64,000 bases of DNA, from positions 1 through 64,000 of the forward strand of contig NZ_JOAP01000024.1 of NCBI RefSeq assembly GCF_000720475.1, read 5' to 3'. Positions 18,395-25,390 of this stretch are shown here, piece after piece; positions within the stretch are counted from its first letter, which is position 1; each line of letters starts with the position of its first letter. The DNA is from Streptomyces aureocirculatus. GTDB taxonomy: Bacteria > Actinomycetota > Actinomycetes > Streptomycetales > Streptomycetaceae. A program made the position numbers and the translations under genes. The notes under the pieces are model-generated. The model saw nothing but the letters and a program-made list of their open reading frames with translations, was not told the DNA's origin and made no database searches.

Positions 18395-19432
18395 TCAGGC
18401 GAAGACCACGCAGCTCGCCGCCGGAACGCCGATCGCCCCCGCGCTCCGGGGCAGCCCGCTGTCCGCGTCCAGGGCGAACCAGGTGACGTCCCCGGACCGC
18501 TCGTTGGCGGCGTACAGAAAGCGCCCTGAGGGATCTATGGCCAGGTCACGGGGCCAGGCGCCGCCGCAGTCCACGGAAGCCGTCAGACGGGCGGCGGCGC
18601 CCTCCTCGTCGAGGGCGAACACGGAGATGACGTCCACGCCCCGGGTCGCCGTCCACAGGAAGCGGCCGTCGGGCGCGACGACGACCTCCGAGGGGTAGGC
18701 GTCGCCGTCGGGCTCGCCGGAGAGGACGGGCGTCTCGGCGAGCGGCCGGAGCGTGCCGTCGGCGGGGTCCCAGGAGCACACGGTGAGGGTGGGCGTGAGT
18801 TCGTTCAGGACGTACGCGAAACGGCCGCCGGGGTGGAAGGCGAGGTGCCGCGGCCCGGTGCCGGGCCGCAGCGCGACCTCGTGCCGCACGGTGAGCCCGT
18901 CGTCGCCCGGCGAGCAGACCCGCACGGAGTCGGTGCCGAGGTCGACGCTGAGGACCCAGCGGCCGCCGGGGTCGGGCAGCACCTGGTGGGCGTGGGGGCC
19001 TTCCTGGCGCCCCTGGTCGGGTCCCGAACCCTGGTGTCGCAGCACGCCCGCCGGGGCGGAGGCCAGGCTTCCGTCGCTGTCGACGGGCACGCTGGTGACG
19101 CTGCCGCAGCCGTAGTTCGCGGTGTGGACGTGCCCGTCGTGCACAGTGAGGTGGGTGGGGGCGGCAGCCCGCACGGACACCGGGGCGCCGAGCAGCCGTA
19201 CGGCGTCCCCCGCCGTGCGGAACGCGGAGACCGTTCCCTCGGTGCTCTCGCTCACCGCGTAGAGGGTGCCGCCGTCCGCCGACAGCGCCAGGTACGAGGG
19301 GTCGGCGACGGCGTCCGACGACCCCAGGGCGGTCAGCGCGCCGGACGCGGCGTCGAACGCCGCGGTGACGATGCCCGGCCCTCCCGCCCGTGTGAAGGAC
19401 CCGATGTACGCCCGCCGCTCCTGCCCGACCAC
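18395..19432 (-). CDS. Lactonase-family seven-bladed propeller protein
   Basis: 345 aa. The frame extends to 19531, but I start at the GTG at 19432 because GAGGGG lies 8 nt upstream and the protein then begins VVGQERRAYIGSFT, as in family members. Repeated blades include DPSYLALSADGGTLYAVSE and GTGPRHLAFHPGGRFAYVLNE, the hallmark of 6-phosphogluconolactonase-like YbhE/carboxy-cis,cis-muconate cyclase proteins. It has no signal peptide. A lactonase role in sugar-acid metabolism is the family expectation; the actual substrate is unknown. Confidence 0.83.
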   Translation of the reverse strand: MVGQERRAYIGSFTRAGGPGIVTAAFDAASGALTALGSSDAVADPSYLALSADGGTLYAVSESTEGTVSAFRTAGDAVRLLGAPVSVRAAAPTHLTVHDGHVHTANYGCGSVTSVPVDSDGSLASAPAGVLRHQGSGPDQGRQEGPHAHQVLPDPGGRWVLSVDLGTDSVRVCSPGDDGLTVRHEVALRPGTGPRHLAFHPGGRFAYVLNELTPTLTVCSWDPADGTLRPLAETPVLSGEPDGDAYPSEVVVAPDGRFLWTATRGVDVISVFALDEEGAAARLTASVDCGGAWPRDLAIDPSGRFLYAANERSGDVTWFALDADSGLPRSAGAIGVPAASCVVFA

Positions 19433-19561
19433 TGCGTTCCCCTCTCGGTTCGCCTCGGGCGCCGCGCCCCGGCGGCACCACGGAGGTGACGCTAGCAGCC
19501 TGGTCTGGACCACTGGGGGCGGAGGGGGCACCCCGTACCCGGGGCCGAGGGGGCCGGGGCG

Positions 19562-21073
19562 TCAGGCGCCGACGAGCCGCCGTCTGCGCGGCGAACTCCG
19601 TACGGGCGCAGCGAGTTCGAGCAGCGCGTGCTCCAGGCGGTGCAGATGCGCGAGGGCGGGTTCGGTGACACCGGCGTGCTTTACGGCGGCGGGGGCGGCA
19701 GGACCGGCCAGCGCCTCCTCGGAGGCGATCAGCGCTTCGACGGCGGCCTCGACCCGCGCGCAGGCGGCGGCGAGGCGGTCGTCGTAGGAGGCCTCGGGGT
19801 CGGCGGCGATGGCGGTCAGGCTCCGCGCCTGCGCCGCGCACTCGTCGAGCAGCGCGATGACCTGGTGTGCCCGGGCCCGCCGCGCGCGCAGCGGGCTGAG
19901 CGGGTGCACGAGCGGCGCGAGCGAGAGCCGCACCCGGGCGAGCGTCAGCTCCAGCTCGGCGATGTGCGGGGCCGGGTCGGCCGTGGCCGAGCCGGAGAGG
20001 CGGGCCGCGGCCTCCCGGGTGCAGGCGTGCACGGTGCGGACGGCCCGCTCGATCCAGGCGGTGGTCGTGTCGTGGGTGGTGACGGGCAGCACGAGCAGCA
20101 CGGCGATCACCGCGCCGAGCGCACCGGCCCCGGTCTCCAGGAGCCGCAGCGCGAGCAGCCCCGGGTCCAGGACGCCGAGCAGGCCGTAGAGGCCGCCCGC
20201 CATCACGGTCACCGACAGCATCATCCACGTGTACGAGACGGCGGCGGTGTAGAAGATCCCGAAGACGCAGACGGCGACGAGGACGGCGGTGGGCACGAGG
20301 GCGCCGTGCAGCGGCAGGACCACGACGGCGCCCACCGCGATGCCGATCAGCGTGCCGAGGACCCGGCGGAAGCCGCGGACCAGGGTCTCGCCGCGTGACA
20401 CGGTGTTCACGAAGATCCACCAAGTGGCGCCGATGGCCCAGTACCAGCGGTCTCCGGAGAGCTGGTGGCCGACGACGAGGGCGACGGCCCCGCCGAGGGT
20501 CGCCTGGACGGCCTGTCGCGTGGTGGCCCGCGCGAGCCCACGGCGCGCGGCGAGCACCGGCACCGCCGGGGCCGGCAGGCGCCGCTCGTAGCACCACAGG
20601 CCGAAGCGGACCGTCGACGACGCGAGCAGCGCCACCCCGATCGCTCCGTAGAGGTCGGGCAGTTGCGCGAGCTCCGTGTGCAGGAACTGCGCGGCGAAGA
20701 AGGTCATGAAGGCGAACACGCCGAGGGAGTGGCCCCGGGGCCCCCACCGGCGCGCGTACACGCCGGCCCCCATCACCGCGAGGAACGCCAGGTCGCGCGC
20801 CACCGGGTAGTCGTGCAGGAGCGCGGCGAGCGCGAGGACGGGGAAGCCCACGACGGGCAGCAGCGCGGTGGTGACCGCCTGCCCGCGGACCGTCGTGTCG
20901 AGGACGGTGAACAGCGCGAGCAGCGCGGCGAGCCCGGCGATGATCGCCGCGACCAGCGAGTGGCCGATCAGGGCGCAGACCGCGACCGCCAGCGAGATGC
21001 CGAGGACGGCTCGGGTGGCGCTGCGCAACCGCAGCCGCCCCGGATCCGGAGCCACGAACATCGACTTCAGCAC
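19562..21073 (-). CDS. FUSC-family membrane protein (aromatic-acid exporter-like)
   Basis: 503 aa. An N-terminal block of about six TM segments (residues 22-165) and a second block (about 225-340) flank a soluble region. GDRWYWAIGATWWIFVNT and RVLGTLIGIAVGAVVVLPLH match the FUSC/YccS motif. The C-terminal 150 residues are helical and Arg/Ala-rich. The family exports aromatic acids or fusaric-acid-like compounds from the cytoplasm. It appears to be a single-gene unit with its own upstream region. Confidence 0.82.
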   Translation of the reverse strand: MLKSMFVAPDPGRLRLRSATRAVLGISLAVAVCALIGHSLVAAIIAGLAALLALFTVLDTTVRGQAVTTALLPVVGFPVLALAALLHDYPVARDLAFLAVMGAGVYARRWGPRGHSLGVFAFMTFFAAQFLHTELAQLPDLYGAIGVALLASSTVRFGLWCYERRLPAPAVPVLAARRGLARATTRQAVQATLGGAVALVVGHQLSGDRWYWAIGATWWIFVNTVSRGETLVRGFRRVLGTLIGIAVGAVVVLPLHGALVPTAVLVAVCVFGIFYTAAVSYTWMMLSVTVMAGGLYGLLGVLDPGLLALRLLETGAGALGAVIAVLLVLPVTTHDTTTAWIERAVRTVHACTREAAARLSGSATADPAPHIAELELTLARVRLSLAPLVHPLSPLRARRARAHQVIALLDECAAQARSLTAIAADPEASYDDRLAAACARVEAAVEALIASEEALAGPAAPAAVKHAGVTEPALAHLHRLEHALLELAAPVRSSPRRRRLVGA

Positions 21074-21150
21074 AGTTTTGCCACCCCTCTGCGGTCCCGG
21101 CGGTCACGGCCTGCCCGACTCCGGACAGGCAGAGTCCGGACCTGACGCAT

Positions 21151-21186
21151 GCGGACATGAATGCGGACATGAATGCGGACATGAAT
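21151..21186. repeat. 12-bp tandem repeat, three perfect copies
   Basis: gcggacatgaat occurs three times without a mismatch in the gap between the FUSC gene start and the end of the L,D-transpeptidase gene. The rest of this 295-bp gap (21074-21368) shows no gene I would support; a short frame reading MNADMNADMN through the repeat looks like an artefact. Confidence 0.85.
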
Positions 21187-21368
21187 AAGGCGCCGCGGAA
21201 TCCCGCAGCGCCATCGACGGAACCATCACACCATTCAGGGGCCCGGTGGCTCAACCGGGACTCGTACGGCAGGGCCATTGGCCCAGTCTGGAGCCTCGGA
21301 GCCGGTACGTCGTCGGGCCAACGGCCACGTCGTCGCACCGGCTCCCGGGCTCAGGCCGGCACCGGGGC

Positions 21369-22064
21369 TCAGGTCCCGGGCTTACGGCCGTAGGTGAAGA
21401 CGTCGTCGCCCTTGCGGAGCATGTTCCAGTACTTGACGGCGTCCTTCTTGGTCATGTTCACACAGCCGTGCGAGCCCGGCGGGGCCCAGACGCTGATGCC
21501 GACGGAGTGGAAGGCCTGACCGCCGTCGAAGAACTGGCTGTAGGGCATCGCCACGTGGTACAGGCTGGAGACGTGGTCGATGTCCCGCCAGTAGACCTTC
21601 TTCAGGCCGGTGCGGGTCTCGTGTCCGTTGCGGCCGGTGCGCACCGGCACCGGGCCGTACTTCAGGGTCTTGCCGTCCTGGATCCAACTGAGCTGACGCG
21701 TCAGGTCGACGCAGGCGATGCGGCCCTTGTTCACCGGGCACTTGCCCGCCTTGTTCGGGTTGTTGCCCGCCGCCTTCTGCTTGTTCATGAGATCCATGAC
21801 GCCCCAGGTCACGGCGCCCGCGTAGCCCGCGTTCGGGCTGATGGAGTGCTTCGTCTGGAAGGCCTTGATGGCCTTGCAGTCGGCGGTCGACTGCCGGCCG
21901 TCCACCGGGCGGCCCAGGAACTTCTCGACCTTCTTCTGGTACGGGCCCGCCTGCGCCGAACACGACGCGGCCTGCGCGGTGGTGCTCCCCAGGGCCACCG
22001 TGAGCGGGGCCACCAGCGCGGTGATCCCCAGAGCGACGACTCCTCGTCTGCGTATGTCCCCCAC
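21369..22064 (-). CDS. Secreted L,D-transpeptidase (YkuD domain)
   Basis: 231 aa. I start at the GTG at 22064, preceded by GAGGAG 9 nt upstream; this gives a signal peptide (RRRG...ALGSTTAQA, cleavage near residue 33). A peptidoglycan-binding-like region (about 38-95) precedes the YkuD domain, whose catalytic motif is AFHSVGISVWAPPGSHGCVN with His186 and Cys201. It cross-links peptidoglycan stem peptides (3-3 links) or attaches partners outside the cell. It is divergent from the Lrp gene, and the shared gap contains tandem repeats. Confidence 0.9.
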   Translation of the reverse strand: MGDIRRRGVVALGITALVAPLTVALGSTTAQAASCSAQAGPYQKKVEKFLGRPVDGRQSTADCKAIKAFQTKHSISPNAGYAGAVTWGVMDLMNKQKAAGNNPNKAGKCPVNKGRIACVDLTRQLSWIQDGKTLKYGPVPVRTGRNGHETRTGLKKVYWRDIDHVSSLYHVAMPYSQFFDGGQAFHSVGISVWAPPGSHGCVNMTKKDAVKYWNMLRKGDDVFTYGRKPGT

Positions 22065-22081
22065 TGCGGTCCACTCCTCGT

Positions 22082-22121
22082 ATGTCGTGATGTCGTGATG
22101 TCGTGATGTCGTGATGTCGTG
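22082..22121. repeat. 8-bp tandem repeat ATGTCGTG, five perfect copies
   Basis: The array starts 18 bp upstream of the L,D-transpeptidase GTG, inside its leader or promoter. Immediately beyond it, a 14-bp sequence (tgtcggtgttcgcc) occurs twice (about 22129-22160). A unit of 8 bp is not a multiple of three, so it cannot be a hidden coding repeat. Copy number could change leader length or promoter spacing. Confidence 0.9.
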
Positions 22122-22293
22122 CGTCTTATGTCGGTGTTCGCCGACGTGTGTCGGTGTTCGCCTGTTAGACCGCGGAAAGGGCCGACTCGTTGCAGTGCGA
22201 AGTGAAACAGGTACGTAACAGCGGTCGAGCGGGGGCACCGGGCCGTTGGTACGGTCACCAGTGATCGACTCGCGCACCCGGGAGAACCGCACC

Positions 22294-22776
22294 ATGGCCG
22301 TCGACGAACTCGACACCCGCATCCTGCGGCTCCTCCTCGAGCAGCCGCGCACCAGCGTGCGGGAGTACGCGCGCATCCTGGGCATCGCCCGCGGCACCCT
22401 CCAGGCCCGCCTCGACCGCCTTGAGCGCGAGGGGGTAGTCACGGGCACAGGACCGAAGCTCTCCCCCGCCGCACTCGGCCACCCCGTGCTCGCCTTCGTA
22501 CACATCGAGGTCACCCAGGGGCACCTCGACGAGGTGGGCGACGCGCTCGCGGCCGTACCGGAGATCATCGAGGCGTTCTCCATGACCGGCGGCGGCGACC
22601 TCCTGACCCGGGTGGTCGCCCGGGACAACGGCCACTTGGAGGACGTCATCCAGCGCCTGATCCAGTTGCCTGGCGTGGTGCGCACACGGACGGAGATGGC
22701 GCTGCGCGAGCGGGTTCCGCACCGGTTGCTGCCGCTGGTCGAGTCGATGGGGCGGGCGGCGGCCGCACAGAAGTGA
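22294..22776 (+). CDS. Lrp/AsnC-family transcriptional regulator
   Basis: 160 aa from the ATG at 22294, with GGAG 9 nt upstream; the open frame upstream to 22246 is not protein-like. Residues 1-60 form the Lrp helix-turn-helix (DELDTRILRLLLEQPRTSVRE...RLEREGVV), and 70-150 form the RAM/AsnC ligand domain. These proteins sense amino acids and control amino-acid metabolism. The closest possible target visible is the divergent L,D-transpeptidase gene. Confidence 0.9.
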   Translation: MAVDELDTRILRLLLEQPRTSVREYARILGIARGTLQARLDRLEREGVVTGTGPKLSPAALGHPVLAFVHIEVTQGHLDEVGDALAAVPEIIEAFSMTGGGDLLTRVVARDNGHLEDVIQRLIQLPGVVRTRTEMALRERVPHRLLPLVESMGRAAAAQK

Positions 22777-22806
22777 GCAGGGGCCCCGGGGCGGGGAAGG
22801 CGCCGC

Positions 22807-23256
22807 TCAGCCGGGGCGGCGACGGGCGACGCGGCGTACGAGGCCGGGGAGCGCGGCGCCTGCCGCGAGGGCGGCGAGGGGCAGGGCAGCGTCCAGCCAG
22901 GGGTTCCGCAGCGGTCGGTAGGTGGCGGTCCCGTTCTTGATCTCTATGAAGCCGCGGGGCCGGGCCTTGACGCCGCCGCCCACGATGCCCGCGCCGTCCT
23001 CGCCCGTTCCCGTCGCGGGTCCCGCGCTGCCGCCGAAGCCGAAGCCCACCTCGGCGACCGGTACGACGGTCACGCCCCCTTCGGTGACGGGCTCGCCGTA
23101 GACGACCGCTGATGACGGGCCCTTCAGTTCGTTCGCCAGGCGCTCCATCAGGGCGACGGCGGCGGCCTGCGCTGCGGACGCCCCGGCCTGCGGGGCGTCC
23201 GGGCTCTGCGCCAACTGCCCGGTGCGGCCACGGTCCTTCACACGACGCGATCTCAT
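22807..23256 (-). CDS. GerW/YtfJ-family sporulation protein
   Basis: 149 aa from the ATG at 23256. The central part is the conserved YtfJ block: VVYGEPVTEGGVTVVPVAEV, then a Gly-rich stretch ending GGGVKARPRGFIEI. A hydrophobic segment near the C-terminus (LDAALPLAALAAGAALPGLV) and an Arg-rich tail suggest membrane association. In Bacillus the family member is a spore protein; actinomycete copies are numerous and poorly studied. It converges with the Lrp gene with a 30-bp gap. Confidence 0.85.
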   Translation of the reverse strand: MRSRRVKDRGRTGQLAQSPDAPQAGASAAQAAAVALMERLANELKGPSSAVVYGEPVTEGGVTVVPVAEVGFGFGGSAGPATGTGEDGAGIVGGGVKARPRGFIEIKNGTATYRPLRNPWLDAALPLAALAAGAALPGLVRRVARRRPG

Positions 23257-23289
23257 GACGCACACGATAGGCACCGCCAGGTATGCAGG

Positions 23290-23350
23290 CACCACCGGGC
23301 ATGGAGGCGGCATGGAGGCGCCACCGGGCATGGAGGCGCCACCAGGCATG
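23290..23350. repeat. Short imperfect repeat between GerW and HAD genes
   Basis: Copies of ccaccgggcatggaggc alternate with a shorter ggcatggaggcg unit just before the HAD start codon. The ATG within each copy creates several decoy starts in front of the real one at 23359. Confidence 0.65.
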
Positions 23351-23358
23351 CTGGGCAC

Positions 23359-24045
23359 ATGCGCACCCTGAACCACACCTCGGTCATCTTCGATCTCGAC
23401 GGAACGCTCGTGGACAGCGAGCCGAACTATTTCGAAGCGGGTCGGCAGCTCCTCGCGGAGCACGGCATCTCCGAGTTCACCTGGGCGGACCACGAGACGT
23501 ACGTCGGCATCTCCACCCAGGAGACCCTCGCCCTGTGGAAGGAGCGGTACGGCCTCAGTGCGCCGCTCGCCGATCTGCTCGCGGAGAAGAACCGGCGCTA
23601 TCTGGCCCTCGCGGGCGCGTCCACCCGCGTCTTCCCGCAGATGGGGAAGTTCGTGGAGGCGCTGGGCGGGGCGGGGGTGCCGATGGCGGTGGCGTCCGGG
23701 TCCTCGCGCACGGCCATCGAGGCGATCCTCGCGGTCACCGGCCTCGACGCCCACCTCACCACGATCGTCTCGGCGGACGAGGTCGAGCACGGCAAGCCCG
23801 CGCCCGACGTGTTCCTCGCGGCGGCCGCGCTTCTCGGTGCCGAGCCCGCCGACTGCGTGGTCCTTGAGGACGCCGCGCCGGGTGCGCTCGCCGCGAGGGC
23901 CGCGGGCATGCGGTGCATCGCGATCCCCTACGTCGCCGCGCAGGCGGACGACCCGGCCTTCGCGTCGGCGGACCTGCTGTTCCGGGACGGCCAGGAGGAG
24001 TTCACGGCACAGGCGGCCCTTGACTGGCTGACGGCGGGGGCGTAG
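23359..24045 (+). CDS. HAD-family hydrolase (beta-phosphoglucomutase-like)
   Basis: 228 aa. The four HAD motifs are present: DLDGTLVDSE (nucleophile Asp and acid/base Asp), SGSSRTA, KPAPD with the catalytic Lys, and VLEDAAPGALAA. A helical C1 cap lies between motifs I and II. This subgroup covers sugar phosphatases and beta-phosphoglucomutases acting on small phosphorylated sugars in the cytoplasm. The exact substrate cannot be read from sequence. It appears monocistronic. Confidence 0.88.
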   Translation: MRTLNHTSVIFDLDGTLVDSEPNYFEAGRQLLAEHGISEFTWADHETYVGISTQETLALWKERYGLSAPLADLLAEKNRRYLALAGASTRVFPQMGKFVEALGGAGVPMAVASGSSRTAIEAILAVTGLDAHLTTIVSADEVEHGKPAPDVFLAAAALLGAEPADCVVLEDAAPGALAARAAGMRCIAIPYVAAQADDPAFASADLLFRDGQEEFTAQAALDWLTAGA

Positions 24046-24168
24046 CCGGACCCGCCCACGGGCAGCCCGGCCTGGTGGTCGTCGACTGGCCGGATCGCCG
24101 GAGCCGGTACACGGTGATCAGGACGGAGGTGTCACCGCGAACGGCGTGGGTACCTGCGCCCCGCGGCC

Positions 24169-24184
24169 GGAGGCAACCGCCTCC
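24169..24184. other. Small hairpin GGAGGC-AACC-GCCTCC
   Basis: A 6-7 bp perfect stem with a 4-nt loop lies in the 192-bp gap between the HAD gene and the small acidic protein. It could be a weak terminator for the HAD transcript or a leader hairpin; nothing else was seen in this gap. Confidence 0.35.
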
Positions 24185-24237
24185 GCGAAAGCGCCCAGCG
24201 CGCCGTCGAAGGCCACGCGAAGAACGGAGGCACCATC

Positions 24238-24486
24238 GTGAGCGAGCAGAACCCCCCGTCCGTCGGTGCGGAGGGACCGCCCGTGCCGCGGGACCTGCCC
24301 GACCAGCAGGCGAAGGACGGGGAGGACCCCTGGGACCCGGACGACGACTCCGAGACGACCGGTAACGCGCCGGACGCCGACGACGACGTGCCCGACACGG
24401 ACGAGGCGGGCACCGGCAGGCGCGGCACCCCGCCCGCACCCGGCCCGGGGCCCGACGGCCCCGTACCGGACGAGCCCGCGGACTAG
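24238..24486 (+). CDS. Small acidic, disordered hypothetical protein
   Basis: 82 aa from a GTG with ACGGAGG at about 8 nt upstream. Composition is dominated by Asp, Glu, Pro and Gly (EDPWDPDDDSETTG, DADDDVPDTDEAG), with no hydrophobic core, so it is probably intrinsically disordered and cytoplasmic. I do not recognise a family. Codon bias and the ribosome site support a real gene, but low complexity weakens the case. Confidence 0.55.
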   Translation: MSEQNPPSVGAEGPPVPRDLPDQQAKDGEDPWDPDDDSETTGNAPDADDDVPDTDEAGTGRRGTPPAPGPGPDGPVPDEPAD

Positions 24487-24586
24487 GCGCGGACGTGGAC
24501 GCGCGCCCTGATCCGCCGCCGGCCTGTCCGCCGCCAGCTCACCGGGACCGACCCGAGCACACGCACCACGAAAGGAATGATGAGCA

Positions 24587-24997
24587 GTGAGCGACAAGGA
24601 ACTGTCCTCGGCACCGGTCACGGTGGAGCTCAGCGACTGCTCCGCCGAGGACGCGGCGGCGGTCTTCGACCTCTTGCGCGCGGCCTTTCCCCAGGCCGCT
24701 CCGGCGGACGCCCCCACCGGGGCGAGCGACACGGACGGCGCGTCCGGTGCGGCCGCGGGCGGCGGTGGCAAGGCCACGGTGTGGACCGAGACCTTCGACA
24801 TCGCCGCGGCGGGCGAGGCCGCCCCACCCGGCACGGCGGGCACCCTGTCCCGGCCGGTCTCCGCCGATGTGCAGGGCGGCTATGTGGGGGTGGACCGGAT
24901 GCGGACGTTCCTGGCCTCCGCGTTCTCCGTGAGCGACGAGGGCTCGGCCTTCGGGGATCAGGAGAAGGACGTCCACCTCTGCCTGTCGAACCGCTGA
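24587..24997 (+). CDS. Hypothetical protein, actinomycete type
   Basis: 136 aa from a GTG preceded by AAAGGA. It begins MSDKELSSAPVTVELSDCSAEDAAAVFDLL and contains an Ala/Gly/Asp-rich middle (about 38-62). A second ordered block follows, with VWTETFDI, VSADVQGGYVGVDRM and KDVHLCLSNR. No signal peptide or TM segment is seen. I do not recognise a characterised family. It may share a transcript with the acidic protein 100 bp upstream. Confidence 0.65.
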   Translation: MSDKELSSAPVTVELSDCSAEDAAAVFDLLRAAFPQAAPADAPTGASDTDGASGAAAGGGGKATVWTETFDIAAAGEAAPPGTAGTLSRPVSADVQGGYVGVDRMRTFLASAFSVSDEGSAFGDQEKDVHLCLSNR

Positions 24998-25028
24998 CGC
25001 CGCTGACGCCTGACCCGGCCGGAGCGGG

Positions 25029-25247
25029 TCAGGCGCCGAGGGGCAGTACCACGTTGTTGATGAGCGGGCCTTCGATGGTGACGCCTTCGGTGATCAGCGA
25101 CTCGGGCAGCGGTGGCAGCGGGCTCGCCGCCGTGGGGGATGCCGCCCCGACGGGCACGGCGGCGGCCGGTGCTGTGAGTGCGGTCATGGCGGCGAGCGAT
25201 GCGACCACGAGGGCGACGGAGCGGCGCAGGGAACGCGTGCGGGGCAT
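25029..25247 (-). CDS. Small secreted protein of unknown function
   Basis: 72 aa with AAGGTGG before the ATG. Residues 1-30 are a Sec signal peptide (RSLRRSVALVVASLAAMTAL...AAA). The mature peptide is about 40 residues, Pro/Leu-rich, ending EGPLINNVVLPLGA, and has no cysteine. It is too short for a chaplin and lacks chaplin or rodlin motifs. The upstream terminator at 25275-25305 separates it from the GH65 gene. Confidence 0.68.
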   Translation of the reverse strand: MPRTRSLRRSVALVVASLAAMTALTAPAAAVPVGAASPTAASPLPPLPESLITEGVTIEGPLINNVVLPLGA

Positions 25248-25274
25248 GGAACCACCTTGTCCACTGGCGGAGTT

Positions 25275-25305
25275 GAAAACCCCCGAGGTGTCTCCGGGGG
25301 TTTTC
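25275..25305 (-). terminator. Rho-independent terminator of the GH65 gene
   Basis: GAAAACCCCCG pairs with CGGGGGTTTTC around a loop of about 9 nt, giving an 11-bp stem. On the minus strand the stem ends in a short T-run. It lies about 85 bp past the GH65 stop. Confidence 0.82.
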
Positions 25306-25390
25306 CGGGTGGCGGGATGGCTGCCCGTGGTGCCCTCCGGTTATGCGGGGTGTCCCTCGGACGAGGTCGGCGAACCTCGTCCTCGGGCGG

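Noticed and set aside
18546..21338. 930-aa minus frame spanning the lactonase and FUSC genes
   Set aside because: Extremely Arg/Ala/Pro-rich, crosses two well-supported genes in another frame, no domain.
21157..21393. Small plus-strand ORF starting MNADMNADMNK
   Set aside because: It starts inside a 12-bp repeat, lacks a ribosome site, and runs antisense into the end of the L,D-transpeptidase gene.
22082..22121. Possible CRISPR-like array
   Set aside because: Units are 8 bp with no spacers, so this is a simple tandem repeat.
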